From the NCBI GenBank assembly GCA_018985225.1, contig JADGIF010000164.1:1-16344 (forward strand): 16,344 bases of DNA, in the 5' to 3' direction. Shown here one piece after another: positions 1 to 6,707 of this stretch. The stretch is from Amoeboradix gromovi. Lineage: Eukaryota; Sanchytriomycota; Sanchytriomycetes; Sanchytriales; Sanchytriaceae. The first letter of the stretch is position 1. Each line of letters begins with the position of its first letter. The notes beneath the pieces were generated by a model that was not told the DNA's origin, searched no databases, and was given only the letters and a program-made list of their open reading frames with translations. The position numbers and the translations under genes were made by a program.

Positions 1-1
1 T

Positions 2-148
2 CATATATTTGAACGAGATGCAGGGTCTTCTACTTTTATTTTAAAAAGAGGAATACAATCAATGAAAGAATATTGGTATAATAGAAGATCTTTTATTAAT
101 AATAGAATTTCCTGCGTATGGAGCACCTTTAAAAACGAGTTAGTCTAG
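2..148 (+). CDS. 3' end of an unidentified protein-coding gene (cut by the window start)
   Basis: The frame is open from the first bases and closes with TAG at 146-148, giving the last 48 residues of a protein. The tail contains the string MKEYWYNRR and ends in STFKNELV. The reading frame is supported by a second copy at the right end of the window on the minus strand (16248-16343). The two copies differ by a few substitutions and one exact 3-nt insertion that adds one Arg, so the frame is kept. This is good evidence that the segment is, or recently was, translated. I do not recognise the family. The next gene starts 60 bases downstream on the same strand. Confidence 0.55.
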   Translation, partial: HIFERDAGSSTFILKRGIQSMKEYWYNRRSFINNRISCVWSTFKNELV

Positions 149-168
149 TTTTTATATTTGGTGTCCCA
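55..168. repeat. Left copy of an inverted repeat pair bracketing the window
   Basis: This stretch is the reverse complement of 16228-16344, with four substitutions and one 3-nt indel over about 115 bases. It covers the last coding codons of the partial gene at 2-148 plus about 20 bases of its 3' flank. The right copy runs off the window edge, so the full repeat is longer than seen here. It is read as a pair of recently duplicated genes in opposite orientation rather than as transposon ends, because the differences respect a reading frame. Confidence 0.8.
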
Positions 169-208
169 TTTTACGCATAGTAAATTTCCAGACAGTATTG
201 TAACACGG

Positions 209-1399
209 ATGCGTATTGTACTACTGTTTTTTATGGCAGTATCGTGTATAGAGGACAATAAAGAACAATTTGGCATAGCATGCGATACTTTTAATCGTGA
301 AAATAAGCTGAATTCTTTCAGAGTTGAATCAATAACTGTAGAAAGGATAACGACACCAATTTCAGTTTTGTCCTTGACATTGGAATTACAACTCGTTCCT
401 TGGGATAATACATACTTGCTTATGAAAATTGTAGATGACACTACTGGTAAGAGCAATGACTACACGATGAGCATGAAAAACGGCTATTTCCGTAAAATCA
501 GCATCAACTTTCATATCAAAAAAGATGGTGAAGAAGAAACACAGACAATGCGCTGCGATGACATCAAATATCACTTCTATCAAATGTTAGGGTTTGTGGT
601 ACCTCTTAATGAGGACTATAGCACTTACGATTTTAACGTGGAAAGCGACAAACAAACAAATGGCAAGAAAAGTACAAATGAGCGTAGTATTGGACACCGT
701 AGCTACTACTTTCACAGCTATTATTTATTGAACTATTCGGCTACAACGATCAGAGATATGTATTCCAACATTTTAATTATAGAGCACAAGTGTGCTGTAG
801 CTCCAAATTTGTCTGAAGACACTCGTTACGCTTGTGGTTATCTTAAACACTACTGGGAAAGTCAAATTAGTAAAATTCCGTTGGACTTGCATTGTACTAT
901 CGCGAGGCCAAGCCAAGAGATGCTTTCCAGATTTATGGTATATGGTATTTCAAAAGTACCGCTCACTGTTGATGTATACAGCCATGACACAAGTGCATTA
1001 AAATTAACGGTAGAGTTCCAATTAATCGATCCTTTAAAAATCAAAATAATTGTGAGATCTGTGCAATTTGGTAAAGTACCAGAAAAAGTAGTTTTAAACA
1101 AAATCCACGATATTGTAGGAAATCTTAAAATATTCAAATATAGTTGGAAAGTGCTCCAATTGGATCAGGATGCAGACAACTCACCATATATCGAATTTGA
1201 ACCGTACTCAATTACTTGTGAAAGTGCAGTATATCACTGGTGCGCTCTCTTGAACTTGAGTACTGATGAATGCTATTGGTCAAATGTAGAAAGTTCTTAT
1301 CAATCCATGATAAAGAAAGTTAATGACCCTGTTAGACTGTTGAATATTGAAAAGGCTTACCAATATCTGGAGACGTACTTGAGAAAGATAGTAGGATAA
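209..1399 (+). CDS. Secreted two-repeat protein, family not recognised
   Basis: The product is a 396-residue protein. The start is placed at the ATG at 209, because it opens directly into a signal peptide (MRIVLLFFMAVSC); the longer open frame upstream has no ATG and overlaps the terminal repeat. The chain appears to be two diverged copies of a beta-rich domain. A segment near residue 37 (SFRVESITVERI) is followed by alternating hydrophobic strands (LTLELQLVPW). It is echoed near residue 245 by SRFMVYGISKVPLTV and LKLTVEFQLIDPL. Each half starts just after a Cys and later carries a Cys...Cys...YW signature (CAVAP...YACGYLKHYW; CESAVYHWCALL...ECYW). Several N-glycosylation sequons fit an extracellular protein. 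No transmembrane helix or GPI signal is seen at the C-terminus. The function is unknown; a lineage-specific wall or host-facing protein is only an inference. Confidence 0.8.
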   Translation: MRIVLLFFMAVSCIEDNKEQFGIACDTFNRENKLNSFRVESITVERITTPISVLSLTLELQLVPWDNTYLLMKIVDDTTGKSNDYTMSMKNGYFRKISINFHIKKDGEEETQTMRCDDIKYHFYQMLGFVVPLNEDYSTYDFNVESDKQTNGKKSTNERSIGHRSYYFHSYYLLNYSATTIRDMYSNILIIEHKCAVAPNLSEDTRYACGYLKHYWESQISKIPLDLHCTIARPSQEMLSRFMVYGISKVPLTVDVYSHDTSALKLTVEFQLIDPLKIKIIVRSVQFGKVPEKVVLNKIHDIVGNLKIFKYSWKVLQLDQDADNSPYIEFEPYSITCESAVYHWCALLNLSTDECYWSNVESSYQSMIKKVNDPVRLLNIEKAYQYLETYLRKIVG

Positions 1400-1578
1400 A
1401 TCTAGTCCCGGTATCTTTTACTTCCAGCATTGCTGCAACACTTCCTGGGACATTCTGTGCCAAACAAGTAGAACCTGAGTGTCTATTCAAAATGTAACAC
1501 ACATTTCTGTGCTTTTATCAGCTTCTATTTAACGTGTTGAGTGATCTCTTTATTCCTATATAATGCAGTAGGTTTGTG

Positions 1579-1687
1579 GTGTTCTGCGGCTCGATTGTTT
1601 TCTTGAATAAATCATTTATCGCGAATTTGTTTGCATTTTGTATAACTTCAAGACTTTTCAAATTTCCAAATAGCTTAAATGCTCGAT
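1579..1687 (+). repeat. Dispersed repeat, copy A left part
   Basis: This part aligns closely with 8211-8322. The shared core includes CTCGATTGTTTTCTTGAATA and ends at CTCGAT (1682-1687). After that the sequence departs from copy B, and the similarity resumes at 2170. The interval between holds the Fanzor relic. A 38-residue continuous reading on the minus strand through this part is not recognised as any known protein. Confidence 0.75.
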
Positions 1688-1763
1688 ATTCTTCCGTTTC
1701 GCAAATGGTAAATGGAGTAAATAGATGTAATCCCGAATATGTCAAAGCTAAAGAAATAATTAG

Positions 1764-2069
1764 CAGGTACAGCATACAGAGACTTATAATCTTATATACT
1801 TGCCATCGTTCAATACGAGCCAGATGTTAAGTAGCTTGTCGAGCAAGGTCGCAAGAAACATGGCTACAATGTCCCATTACACATTCAAGCAACGCTTGAA
1901 GTTCAAATGTAAACAAAGAGTAAAGACGATAATCGAATGTAATGAAGCATTTACTAGTCAGACATGTACGAGGTATGGTACTCTAAAGAAAACTAATTTA
2001 GAAACCTGAGCCTGTACCAACTCTCATTTGAAGATAGATAGAGACCATATGGCAGCAAGGAACATATAC
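1764..2069 (+). pseudogene. Decayed Fanzor/TnpB-like RNA-guided nuclease, C-terminal part (relic 1)
   Basis: Frame 1 of the relic, from about 1791, reads LPSFNTSQM, then ARNMATMSHYTFKQRL, then ECNEAFTSQTC. After one in-frame TGA (2007) it reads KIDRDHMAARNI. This order is the C-terminal signature of IS607-type TnpB and Fanzor proteins: an LPxF.t..M box, R-M-...-H-x-F-x-x-x-L, the RuvC-II glutamate before TSxxC, a zinc ribbon, and the RuvC-III D-R-D followed by A-R-N-I. The copy is dead. The ribbon is C-T-R-Y where C-x-x-C is expected, and the second pair reads A-C-T-N-S. There is an in-frame stop, more stops just upstream (1749, 1761), and no N-terminal half. Family assignment is from motif knowledge only; no search was run. 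Confidence 0.75.
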
Positions 2070-2162
2070 CAAGTATCTGCATCCTTATTCAATCCCGCCT
2101 CAGGATAGTGAAAGCGTGAGCGATCACTGTAACGGAGCATCTAGCATTGCTAGTTTCTCTGT

Positions 2163-2207
2163 GGAAATTCTCGATTTTCTGGGAAATTAGAACTTTTAAC
2201 GAGGAGA
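2163..2207 (+). repeat. Dispersed repeat, copy A right part
   Basis: The string CTCGATTTTCTGGGAAAT followed by ACTTTTAACGAGGAGA matches 8317-8355 (copy B) and, more loosely, the reverse complement of 11674-11718 (copy C). The preceding TGGAAATT is shared with copy C but not with copy B. The similarity to B therefore starts exactly at the CTCGAT hexamer, which is also the last hexamer of copy A left. Confidence 0.75.
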
Positions 2208-2654
2208 ACAGCATCGAATTTGCCACCCTCTCTGCTCGAACTAAGTGAAAACAATAAACACATTGTAAAAGCTGTCCAAAATCAGATAGAAGCAACTAGG
2301 ATATAAGAGTGTTCTCATGACGCATCCTAGAATAAGACTTGCTTGTTTAATACGCTCAGGACAGCTCTTCCATAAAATTAGTTGGATGTTCGTAATAAGA
2401 GGTGTGCTGATCGTAGCATAACTGTTTAAGACGATAAACGGGGATCTTGAATTGGTGCTTCCATAGTTGTTTGGAATATTAGATTTGTTAGAATAGATTT
2501 AGACTTATTAATTCACACATTAAATATTTAGACCAATTCATTCAATAAATGCTGTCCTAAAACAGTCAATACTTAATTTTTTTCCAGCTCTTGATTTAGT
2601 AGAAACTCTGGTTGTTGATGGTTGTCACATAAGAAGGGGAAAATCAATTTTACC
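2208..2654. other. Gene-free stretch between the Fanzor relic and the J-domain gene
   Basis: No convincing gene was seen on either strand. A minus-strand open frame (2089-2295) crosses copy A right and shows no recognisable motif. A plus-strand reading around 2335-2420 has short hydrophobic runs but several stops, as expected of decayed sequence. The last 100 bases are AT-rich and probably hold the promoter of the gene at 2758. Confidence 0.5.
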
Positions 2655-2747
2655 ATGTCTTGGTGTTTTTGCACTGTTTTTCTCTACCTTGCGAATGCAT
2701 GTGATATGATAAGAAGCACAAATAAAATAGTTTTGTCTGAAAATTGA
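2655..2747 (+). other. Upstream ORF, 30 codons, signal-peptide-like
   Basis: An ATG at 2655 opens a 30-codon frame that stops 10 bases before the ATG of the J-domain gene. Its translation begins MSWCFCTVFLYLANAC, a hydrophobic run that looks like a signal peptide. It may be a uORF on the J-domain mRNA. It could instead be a former first exon, but no GT-AG pair was found that joins it in frame to the J-domain. Confidence 0.3.
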
Positions 2748-2757
2748 AACTTCAAAC

Positions 2758-3108
2758 ATGGGTAAATTCGACCCATTTGTGGATTATTACGAGTTATTTC
2801 AGGTGCCAAGTAATGCCAAAATGAATACAATATACAAGCGATATAAGCAATTGGCACTGAAATATCATCCTGATAAATACGGTGGGTCTAAAATATTTTT
2901 ATTGTTGCAACAAGGATTAGACGTATTAGAAAACAGTAGAAGTGAATACGACAGAGCATACGGCATGAACAAGAGCGAATGTGCCGTAAAAAAAGAAAGT
3001 AGGGAATTTGTTGTAATCAAAACCTTGATCGAACTGGATTTAATAAATTCAAAGAGGTGTGGAATAGATTTAGAAGCATACGAGGATCAGGTGTTTGAAC
3101 ACATATAA
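2758..3108 (+). CDS. Small J-domain (Hsp40/DnaJ-like) co-chaperone
   Basis: The product is 116 residues. Residues 8-70 form a J-domain: D-Y-Y-E-L at 9-13, helix II ending in LKYHPDKYGG with the invariant HPD at 37-39, and helix III ending in SEYDRAYGM. J-domains stimulate the ATPase of an Hsp70 partner through the HPD loop. There is no Gly/Phe-rich region, zinc domain, CSL zinc finger or transmembrane helix, so this is a minimal class C (type III) J-protein with a 46-residue tail of unknown role. The Hsp70 partner and client cannot be told. The gene is convergent with the membrane-protein gene on the other strand; only 36 bases separate the two stop codons, so the 3' UTRs must overlap or be very short. 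Confidence 0.85.
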   Translation: MGKFDPFVDYYELFQVPSNAKMNTIYKRYKQLALKYHPDKYGGSKIFLLLQQGLDVLENSRSEYDRAYGMNKSECAVKKESREFVVIKTLIELDLINSKRCGIDLEAYEDQVFEHI

Positions 3109-3144
3109 TAAATAGCAATTGTAGTTATAATATTTTATTTTCAT

Positions 3145-3813
3145 CTACAAGGGAGGATTACACAAATTAGCCAAGCCAATAATAGTGCCAACTATTCCAA
3201 CAGTAATCATAGCCCACCATGCATCCCTCCTTTTTCGATGTACCCTGGGTTGCTTTTTTATATACAAGCATGCACCTCGGTCGTCTATATCCCCTCTATT
3301 GACTAGTCTGCAAGTATTAGCAGCTACCTTATCTTTTAATTCCTGATCCAATACGTCACCAGTAATTGGATCCAGATATGTGATAACATAATCCTTGTAA
3401 TAGAAATATCCATAATAAGTAGTAATCTTATATCTTCTAGTATATGGCAGTTCGCTACCTTTATCACAATCAGCATACCAGTTGCAGTGAATATTTATGT
3501 CTGTTTTAGAGTTTTCCATTCTTGTTTGTTCACTCGCGTTTTCAAAAGATCCAAATCCTACAAGCCCAAGAGAAACAAGAACTATGGCAAGAGAAGTGAT
3601 GTAATGACGATTTGTTTCAGAAACCGTGAGTTGAGGTGCTGTAGTATGGGAACTCACTCGCGAAGGTCCAGTATGTGGTCTTGAGTTGATTGTAGTTATT
3701 GGCGGAGAATCTAACCTCTTTGACACGCCCTTCTCCACATCTGTTGAACCCGAAGATTCGCCTCTTTTCCTTAAAACATGTGGACAAGTATTCGAATAAT
3801 TGAACTTCTCCGA
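3145..3813 (-). CDS. Two-helix membrane protein with a Cys-containing loop; 5' exon missing
   Basis: The frame is open for 223 codons (3813 down to 3145). No ATG precedes the first membrane helix, and the only nearby non-standard start is a GTG at 3738. I infer that translation begins in an upstream exon I could not place. The readable order is a Ser/Thr/Pro-rich, probably cytosolic N-terminal part, helix 1 (ITSLAIVLVSLGLVGFGSF), a loop of about 110 residues with four Cys (CNWYADC; TCRLV; ACLYI) and many Tyr, a basic stretch (HRKRR), helix 2 (AMITVGIVGTIIGLANL), and a short end in CNPPL. Even Cys spacing suggests disulphides in a lumenal or extracellular loop. The family is not recognised. 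A second open frame overlaps it at 3617-3835 and could contribute an exon. Confidence 0.6.
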   Translation of the reverse strand, partial: SEKFNYSNTCPHVLRKRGESSGSTDVEKGVSKRLDSPPITTINSRPHTGPSRVSSHTTAPQLTVSETNRHYITSLAIVLVSLGLVGFGSFENASEQTRMENSKTDINIHCNWYADCDKGSELPYTRRYKITTYYGYFYYKDYVITYLDPITGDVLDQELKDKVAANTCRLVNRGDIDDRGACLYIKKQPRVHRKRRDAWWAMITVGIVGTIIGLANLCNPPL

Positions 3814-4117
3814 TTAGATGCACAAATCTAGTCAAATAACTATTTCGATCCCCTTACTAAAGGTGAATCGATAGCGCATCATAGTAGCATCTACTCATAT
3901 AGTAAATAGCATAAGTTAAACTTGTTCTTCTTAATCTTATGAGATCTATTGCTGCAACAGCTTACCTAGTTTTAGTGCGAAATGTATCATTAGTTGAAGA
4001 ATCAAAACTTATCACAATTGTGATATTGTTTTGTTCATAACTCCTGCAACATAAGTGCCTTCTGACTGCATCATGAAAAAGGAAAATCATATATTGATAA
4101 AATTTACTGATTCTAAC
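3814..4117. other. Intergenic stretch, no supported gene
   Basis: It lies between two minus-strand genes and should contain the 5' end and promoter of the gene at 3145-3813 and the 3' region of the gene at 4118-4990. A 33-codon plus-strand ORF (3939-4040) starts MRSIAATAYLVLV but has nothing else to support it. No TATA box or terminator stands out. Confidence 0.4.
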
Positions 4118-4990
4118 TCATATCAAGTATGGAGATACTGGCGTTGTAGAGAACGCTTTCCTACTGCTGCACACTGAATTCAAATTTTTGGTCGAAATAG
4201 CCGTTAGTTTAGTCAACTCGTTATCATCTTCTACTGGTTTTGTAGTTTCAATATCAGACATTGCAGAAGACGCGATACTGTTAATACTATTGATACTATT
4301 GCATGATTCTTTCCTGATTAGATCGATAGCAGATATGTTTGGAGTTTTTGTTTGTTGGAACGGCGTAACCGAGTGCATAGTATTGGGTTGTATTTCCAAC
4401 GGAGTCTTTGGTGAAGGAGACAGTTCATAGCTCTCTACGTTCTTAATTTGAAATGGGGGATTAGCAGTTCTGATATTGTTCAAATCATTAACATCTGAAT
4501 TAGTTACAGGTGGTGAGTTAGTAGCTTCATTATCAAAAGGAACGTTGAACTCGGACATTGGCGATTTAACGCTTCTAGATGCGGAACTAGTAGATTTGCT
4601 ACTAAACGAGAACAAGGACTCCTCGTCCTGTTTGCGTTTTCTTTTCTTGTTTCGCATTACATAAATGCCGGCTAAACCAGCCACGGCAGCTCCGCATCCA
4701 GTGCCGGTGATTATCCAAGTATATGAGAATCCACCAGAACCGTCGGATGAGGGAGCTTCTGAGATGGTGGCAGAAGCGGTCCCTCCATTCTCTGAGCTTG
4801 TACTTCCAGAAACAGTTGGAAGATTGTTACTAGAGCTAGAGGAAGGTGGTGGAGGAGCTTCATTGTTTGGGTCTGGCGCAGATTGAGGTTGCCCAGTTAA
4901 TGCTTTGTGAGGATCAAAGTCTAGTATAGAGTTAGTGGCAGTGGTTGCAGCAGTTTGGCAATACACTGCGAGTATGAAGAGTATCAGCAT
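4118..4990 (-). CDS. Type I single-span membrane protein with Ser/Pro-rich ectodomain
   Basis: The product is 290 residues from the ATG at 4990. The frame continues upstream only to a TTG, and the ATG opens directly into a clean signal peptide (MLILFILAVYCQTA). The ectodomain, about residues 20-88, is short and low in complexity: Pro runs, Ser runs (PPPPSSSSSNN) and Ser/Thr/Gly, fit for heavy O-mannosylation. A membrane helix follows (YTWIITGTGCGAAVAGLAGI) and then a strong stop-transfer (RNKKRKRK). The cytosolic tail of about 160 residues is Ser/Thr/Asn-rich and contains many SP/TP pairs, possible kinase sites. The layout resembles fungal wall-stress sensors of the Mid2/Wsc kind, but I see no WSC Cys domain and cannot claim homology. 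It shares its architecture with the smaller protein at 11127-11618. Confidence 0.8.
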   Translation of the reverse strand: MLILFILAVYCQTAATTATNSILDFDPHKALTGQPQSAPDPNNEAPPPPSSSSSNNLPTVSGSTSSENGGTASATISEAPSSDGSGGFSYTWIITGTGCGAAVAGLAGIYVMRNKKRKRKQDEESLFSFSSKSTSSASRSVKSPMSEFNVPFDNEATNSPPVTNSDVNDLNNIRTANPPFQIKNVESYELSPSPKTPLEIQPNTMHSVTPFQQTKTPNISAIDLIRKESCNSINSINSIASSAMSDIETTKPVEDDNELTKLTAISTKNLNSVCSSRKAFSTTPVSPYLI

Positions 4991-5233
4991 AAGCTGACTG
5001 GGACACACTTGAATAAATTCATTTGATATCCTTGCTAATAAATTTTTCACCAATCAGGTTTCGTACAAACATTAGTTCAAGAGGAGCAAGCAAATAACTC
5101 ACGGAGATCTAGTCCTACAAATCGTAGCTCAACCCCAAAAGAGACACGCAATCATAAACTGACCCCATTCCATTAAATAGGGGTTTTGATTGATGCACAT
5201 AATGGGTGTCCCAAGGAATCGTTGCACAAAAGT
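4991..5233. other. Flank between membrane-protein gene and Fanzor relic 2
   Basis: No gene was seen. It contains an imperfect GC-rich hairpin at 5163-5183 (CCCCATT / AATAGGGG) that lies just 3' of the Fanzor relic on its own strand. The rest is probably the upstream region of the minus-strand gene that starts at 4990. Confidence 0.4.
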
Positions 5234-5576
5234 TCATATCTTACCATAATGTTTCTTGTAGGTGCTACAATAACTTATTATAACTAGTTCTATTTTTATA
5301 GATGCATCCATCTCTCTTTCAGTTACAAGAGTATTTGTACACCGACGTTGTTGTTGAGCGTTAAGTGATATCATCTCTTTTGGTAAGGTGTGATGACACT
5401 CGTAACACAACTTTGAAGTTTCAAATTCTGGTGCTATAATCATTCTAGTTCTATCACATAAGCATGTATTAGGTGTTTAACTGGAACAGTGGAATCCCTT
5501 AACAATTACCACAACTACCATCTCCAAATAAATGTTTCTTCTTCTTTCATGATTTTTCTTGACAGATTTAGAATTC
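5234..5576 (-). pseudogene. Decayed Fanzor1-like nuclease, C-terminal part (relic 2)
   Basis: Read across small frameshifts on the minus strand, the stretch gives HLFGDGSCGNC, then VPVKHLIHA, then the longest intact piece (5443 down to 5234): APEFETSKLCYECHHTL, QQQRRCTN and REMDASIKI. The order G-D-x-S, then P-V/T-K-x-L, then E-F-x-T-S-K-x-C-x-x-C, a second Cys group and R-x-x-[DN]-A-S-x-x-I is what I know of the Fanzor1 C-terminus. The copy is inactive: stops and frameshifts split it, the fourth zinc-ribbon Cys is lost (C-T-N-T), and the RuvC-III motif reads REMD where N/D-R-D is typical. More coding-like sequence may continue on the same strand to about 5830 (LYERKKKLKTVKDLRTKEA), but I cannot assign it. 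It differs clearly from relic 1, so two Fanzor lineages have visited this locus. Confidence 0.65.
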
Positions 5577-6051
5577 CACTAGCCACTCTATCCATCAAGA
5601 TGAAAAGATCTAGATGGAACAAGGCTTCTCCAAGGTTATTGAGATAGTTTGTTATCTATTTGGAGTATTCAAAGGACATGAATTCATATCAACAAACTTA
5701 AAGATATCAAATCTCTCATGAATTGCTTCTTTGGTGCGAAGATCTTTGACCGTTTTCAATTTCTTTTTGCGCTCATAAAGAATAGGAACATCCGGATTCA
5801 TACCATATCGCAATGGCATTCGATTCAATTAACTCTTTCGAGTATCTCGCCCTCAAGACATGATGCATATTAGTTTATTTTTAATTCTAGAATTACAAAA
5901 AGTATTTATTGAAGTATGAAACAATTTGGTTGAATATCGATGAAGTAAAACTGTCGTTGGATATCCCATATATTGCCCATGAATACTGTGGAAGTTTTTC
6001 AAGGCATGAATCTTGATTGGAAATTAAAAATAAATGAGGCTAAATATTTTA
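5577..6051. other. Gene-free stretch, possible remnant of the Fanzor N-terminal half
   Basis: On the minus strand, 5830 down to about 5670 holds a 50-60 codon reading rich in Lys/Glu/Arg with no domain signature I recognise. It lies where the N-terminal half of Fanzor relic 2 would be, but nothing confirms that. 5870-6051 is AT-rich and is the 3' flank of the minus-strand gene at 6052-6318. Confidence 0.35.
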
Positions 6052-6318
6052 CTAACTTAATCGGGGTATGACTATTTTAGATGGACTTCTGAGTTTGATA
6101 ACAGGATATTCCTGAGTGAAGGCTGTAGATATTTGTTCTACTTGCGTTTCCGAATGGCTGGGATGTGAGTTTCTGTTTTTAAATTTCTGAACTAAAAACA
6201 ATGAGGATGCTATTGCAGCCATAAAAGCAACGACACCAAAAATCAATGGAGCTACCCTCAAATGTGAATCTGGGTCATTTGTGACTGGATAACCAAATGC
6301 CCAACTTTCAAAAATCAT
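6052..6318 (-). CDS. Small single-span membrane protein
   Basis: The product is 88 residues from the ATG at 6318, with one clear membrane helix at about residues 30-48 (APLIFGVVAFMAAIASSLFL) followed by a basic stop-transfer (QKFKNRN) and a polar tail of about 40 residues. This positive-after-helix pattern suggests N-out, C-in topology, like the two larger type I proteins in the window, but there is no signal peptide. A two-exon alternative exists: ATG CTT TTT upstream (about 6360), joined through a 27-nt GT-AG gap, would give an N-terminus MLFHRPSG. That gap lacks the TAAY-N2-AG ending of the confident introns here, so the unspliced start is preferred. It could also be the last exon of a longer gene. 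The family is not recognised. Confidence 0.5.
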   Translation of the reverse strand: MIFESWAFGYPVTNDPDSHLRVAPLIFGVVAFMAAIASSLFLVQKFKNRNSHPSHSETQVEQISTAFTQEYPVIKLRSPSKIVIPRLS

Positions 6319-6707
6319 CAAGTTCAATTACCCACTTGGCCTATGAAAAAGCATGTAGAACTAGCTGATTGTCTTGTCCTATGGTTTCTTTTCCACCATC
6401 ACAGCAACAGATTTATATTCCTTGAGTCTTGACAACGTATCATAACTTAACAAAGTAACATGATTTTACAAAGTAACATGATTTTACAATGTATCAACAT
6501 TATGTACTACACAGATATTAAGTTCGCGTGTGGATGCATTTTGTGCTAGTTGATCTCTATTCACCTGTGTGATGATATGCAACGTTGCGCAATATCTTAC
6601 CAATCATACTTCATAAAAATATAATCGTCAAAATCGTCAAACCTCCTGTCCAATAAGAGCTTAGAGGGGCGAGTTTAAAAGAAATCACTCCGTCCTCCGA
6701 TTCAAAA
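6319..6707. promoter_or_regulatory. Divergent intergenic region upstream of STE12
   Basis: It separates the minus-strand membrane-protein gene from STE12 and should hold both promoters. It contains an exact tandem duplication of an 18-base unit at 6451-6486. No copy of the yeast pheromone response element TGAAACA was picked out by eye. No gene was seen. Confidence 0.4.
6451..6486. repeat. Exact 18-bp tandem duplication upstream of STE12
   Basis: The unit CAAAGTAACATGATTTTA occurs twice head to tail with no mismatch, 222 bases before the STE12 ATG. It is either a recent slippage event or a doubled binding site; the sequence alone cannot say which. Confidence 0.8.

Noticed and set aside
4188-4886. 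Plus-strand ORFs opposite the type I membrane protein gene
   Set aside because: They are antisense shadows; the minus-strand protein has a signal peptide, membrane helix and stop-transfer in order.
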